From contig CAZHNG010000383.1 of the NCBI GenBank assembly GCA_964533785.1, positions 1-6,172 of the forward strand: a stretch of 6,172 bases of DNA, in the 5' to 3' direction. The DNA comes from JANQRV01 sp964533785. Lineage in GTDB: Bacteria > Bacteroidota > Bacteroidia > Chitinophagales > Saprospiraceae. A model generated the notes under the pieces. That model searched no databases and was not told the origin of the DNA. It saw only the letters and a program-made list of their open reading frames with translations. A program made the position numbers and the translations under genes. Shown here one piece after another: positions 6,141-6,172 of this stretch; position 1 is the first letter of the stretch; each line of letters starts with the position of its first letter.

Positions 6141-6172
6141 AACCTTACGGCCTTTTTTATTTATTTCAAAAT

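Larger units (their letters stand above)
4864..6172 (-). mobile_element. Insertion sequence of the IS4 superfamily, boundaries unresolved
   Basis: The element consists of the transposase gene and its short flanks. The right flank is only 32 bases long before the window stops, so the outer inverted repeat may be cut off. No inverted match was found between the last 32 bases and the sequence left of the transposase. The left coordinate is therefore approximate, set at the hairpins beside the stop codon. Confidence 0.5.

Noticed and set aside
4838..6172. TTCAAAAT at 4838-4845 and 6165-6172 as target duplication of the IS
   Set aside because: The sequence inside these copies shows no inverted repeats, and an AT-rich 8-mer can recur by chance.

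Overview
The window reads as a piece of a Bacteroidota chromosome, probably a Saprospiria- or Cytophagia-like relative. The grounds are moderate AT content, weak Shine-Dalgarno sequences, a TonB-receptor N-terminus of the Bacteroidota type with a carboxypeptidase-regulatory-like domain, a very large exported Asp-box beta-propeller protein, and an abundance of small repeats and insertion sequences. This assignment rests on protein style, not on a marker gene.

Region 1 (about 1-625) has no intact gene but is not empty. On the minus strand it holds the decayed 5' end of a TonB-dependent receptor gene (signal peptide, then a carboxypeptidase-regulatory-like beta-sandwich), broken across three reading frames. 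A 155-bp non-coding element (223-377) sits inside it. The element has inverted-repeat ends built from GACGCTA-type heptamers and is flanked by an exact 8-bp direct repeat, so it looks like a MITE. Upstream of the broken gene, at 603-623, lies a Fur-type palindrome.

Region 2 (716-1129) is an intact Fur-family metal-responsive repressor, transcribed away from the broken receptor. The likely original logic is a zinc or iron sensor sharing an operator with a divergent outer-membrane metal receptor. The receptor half is now dead (at least in this window), while the regulator and operator survive.

Region 3 (1296-4517) is one long gene for a secreted 1073-residue protein. It has about eleven Asp-box beta-propeller blades (sortilin/VPS10/BNR-like), then a FlgD-like Ig fold, then a helical coiled-coil tail. 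Its substrate is not deducible.

Region 4 (4518-4898) is non-coding. It contains two related AT-rich palindromes flanking a 10-N assembly gap, and two short hairpins next to the end of the transposase gene.

Region 5 (4899-6172) is most of an IS4-superfamily insertion sequence on the minus strand, with an intact 413-residue DDE transposase. The window ends just upstream of its start codon, so the outer IS end cannot be defined.

No CRISPR array, tRNA or rRNA was seen. The most distinctive material is the broken receptor with its heptamer-armed element and the orphaned regulator/operator pair. I see no convincing evidence for a wholly new multi-gene system.
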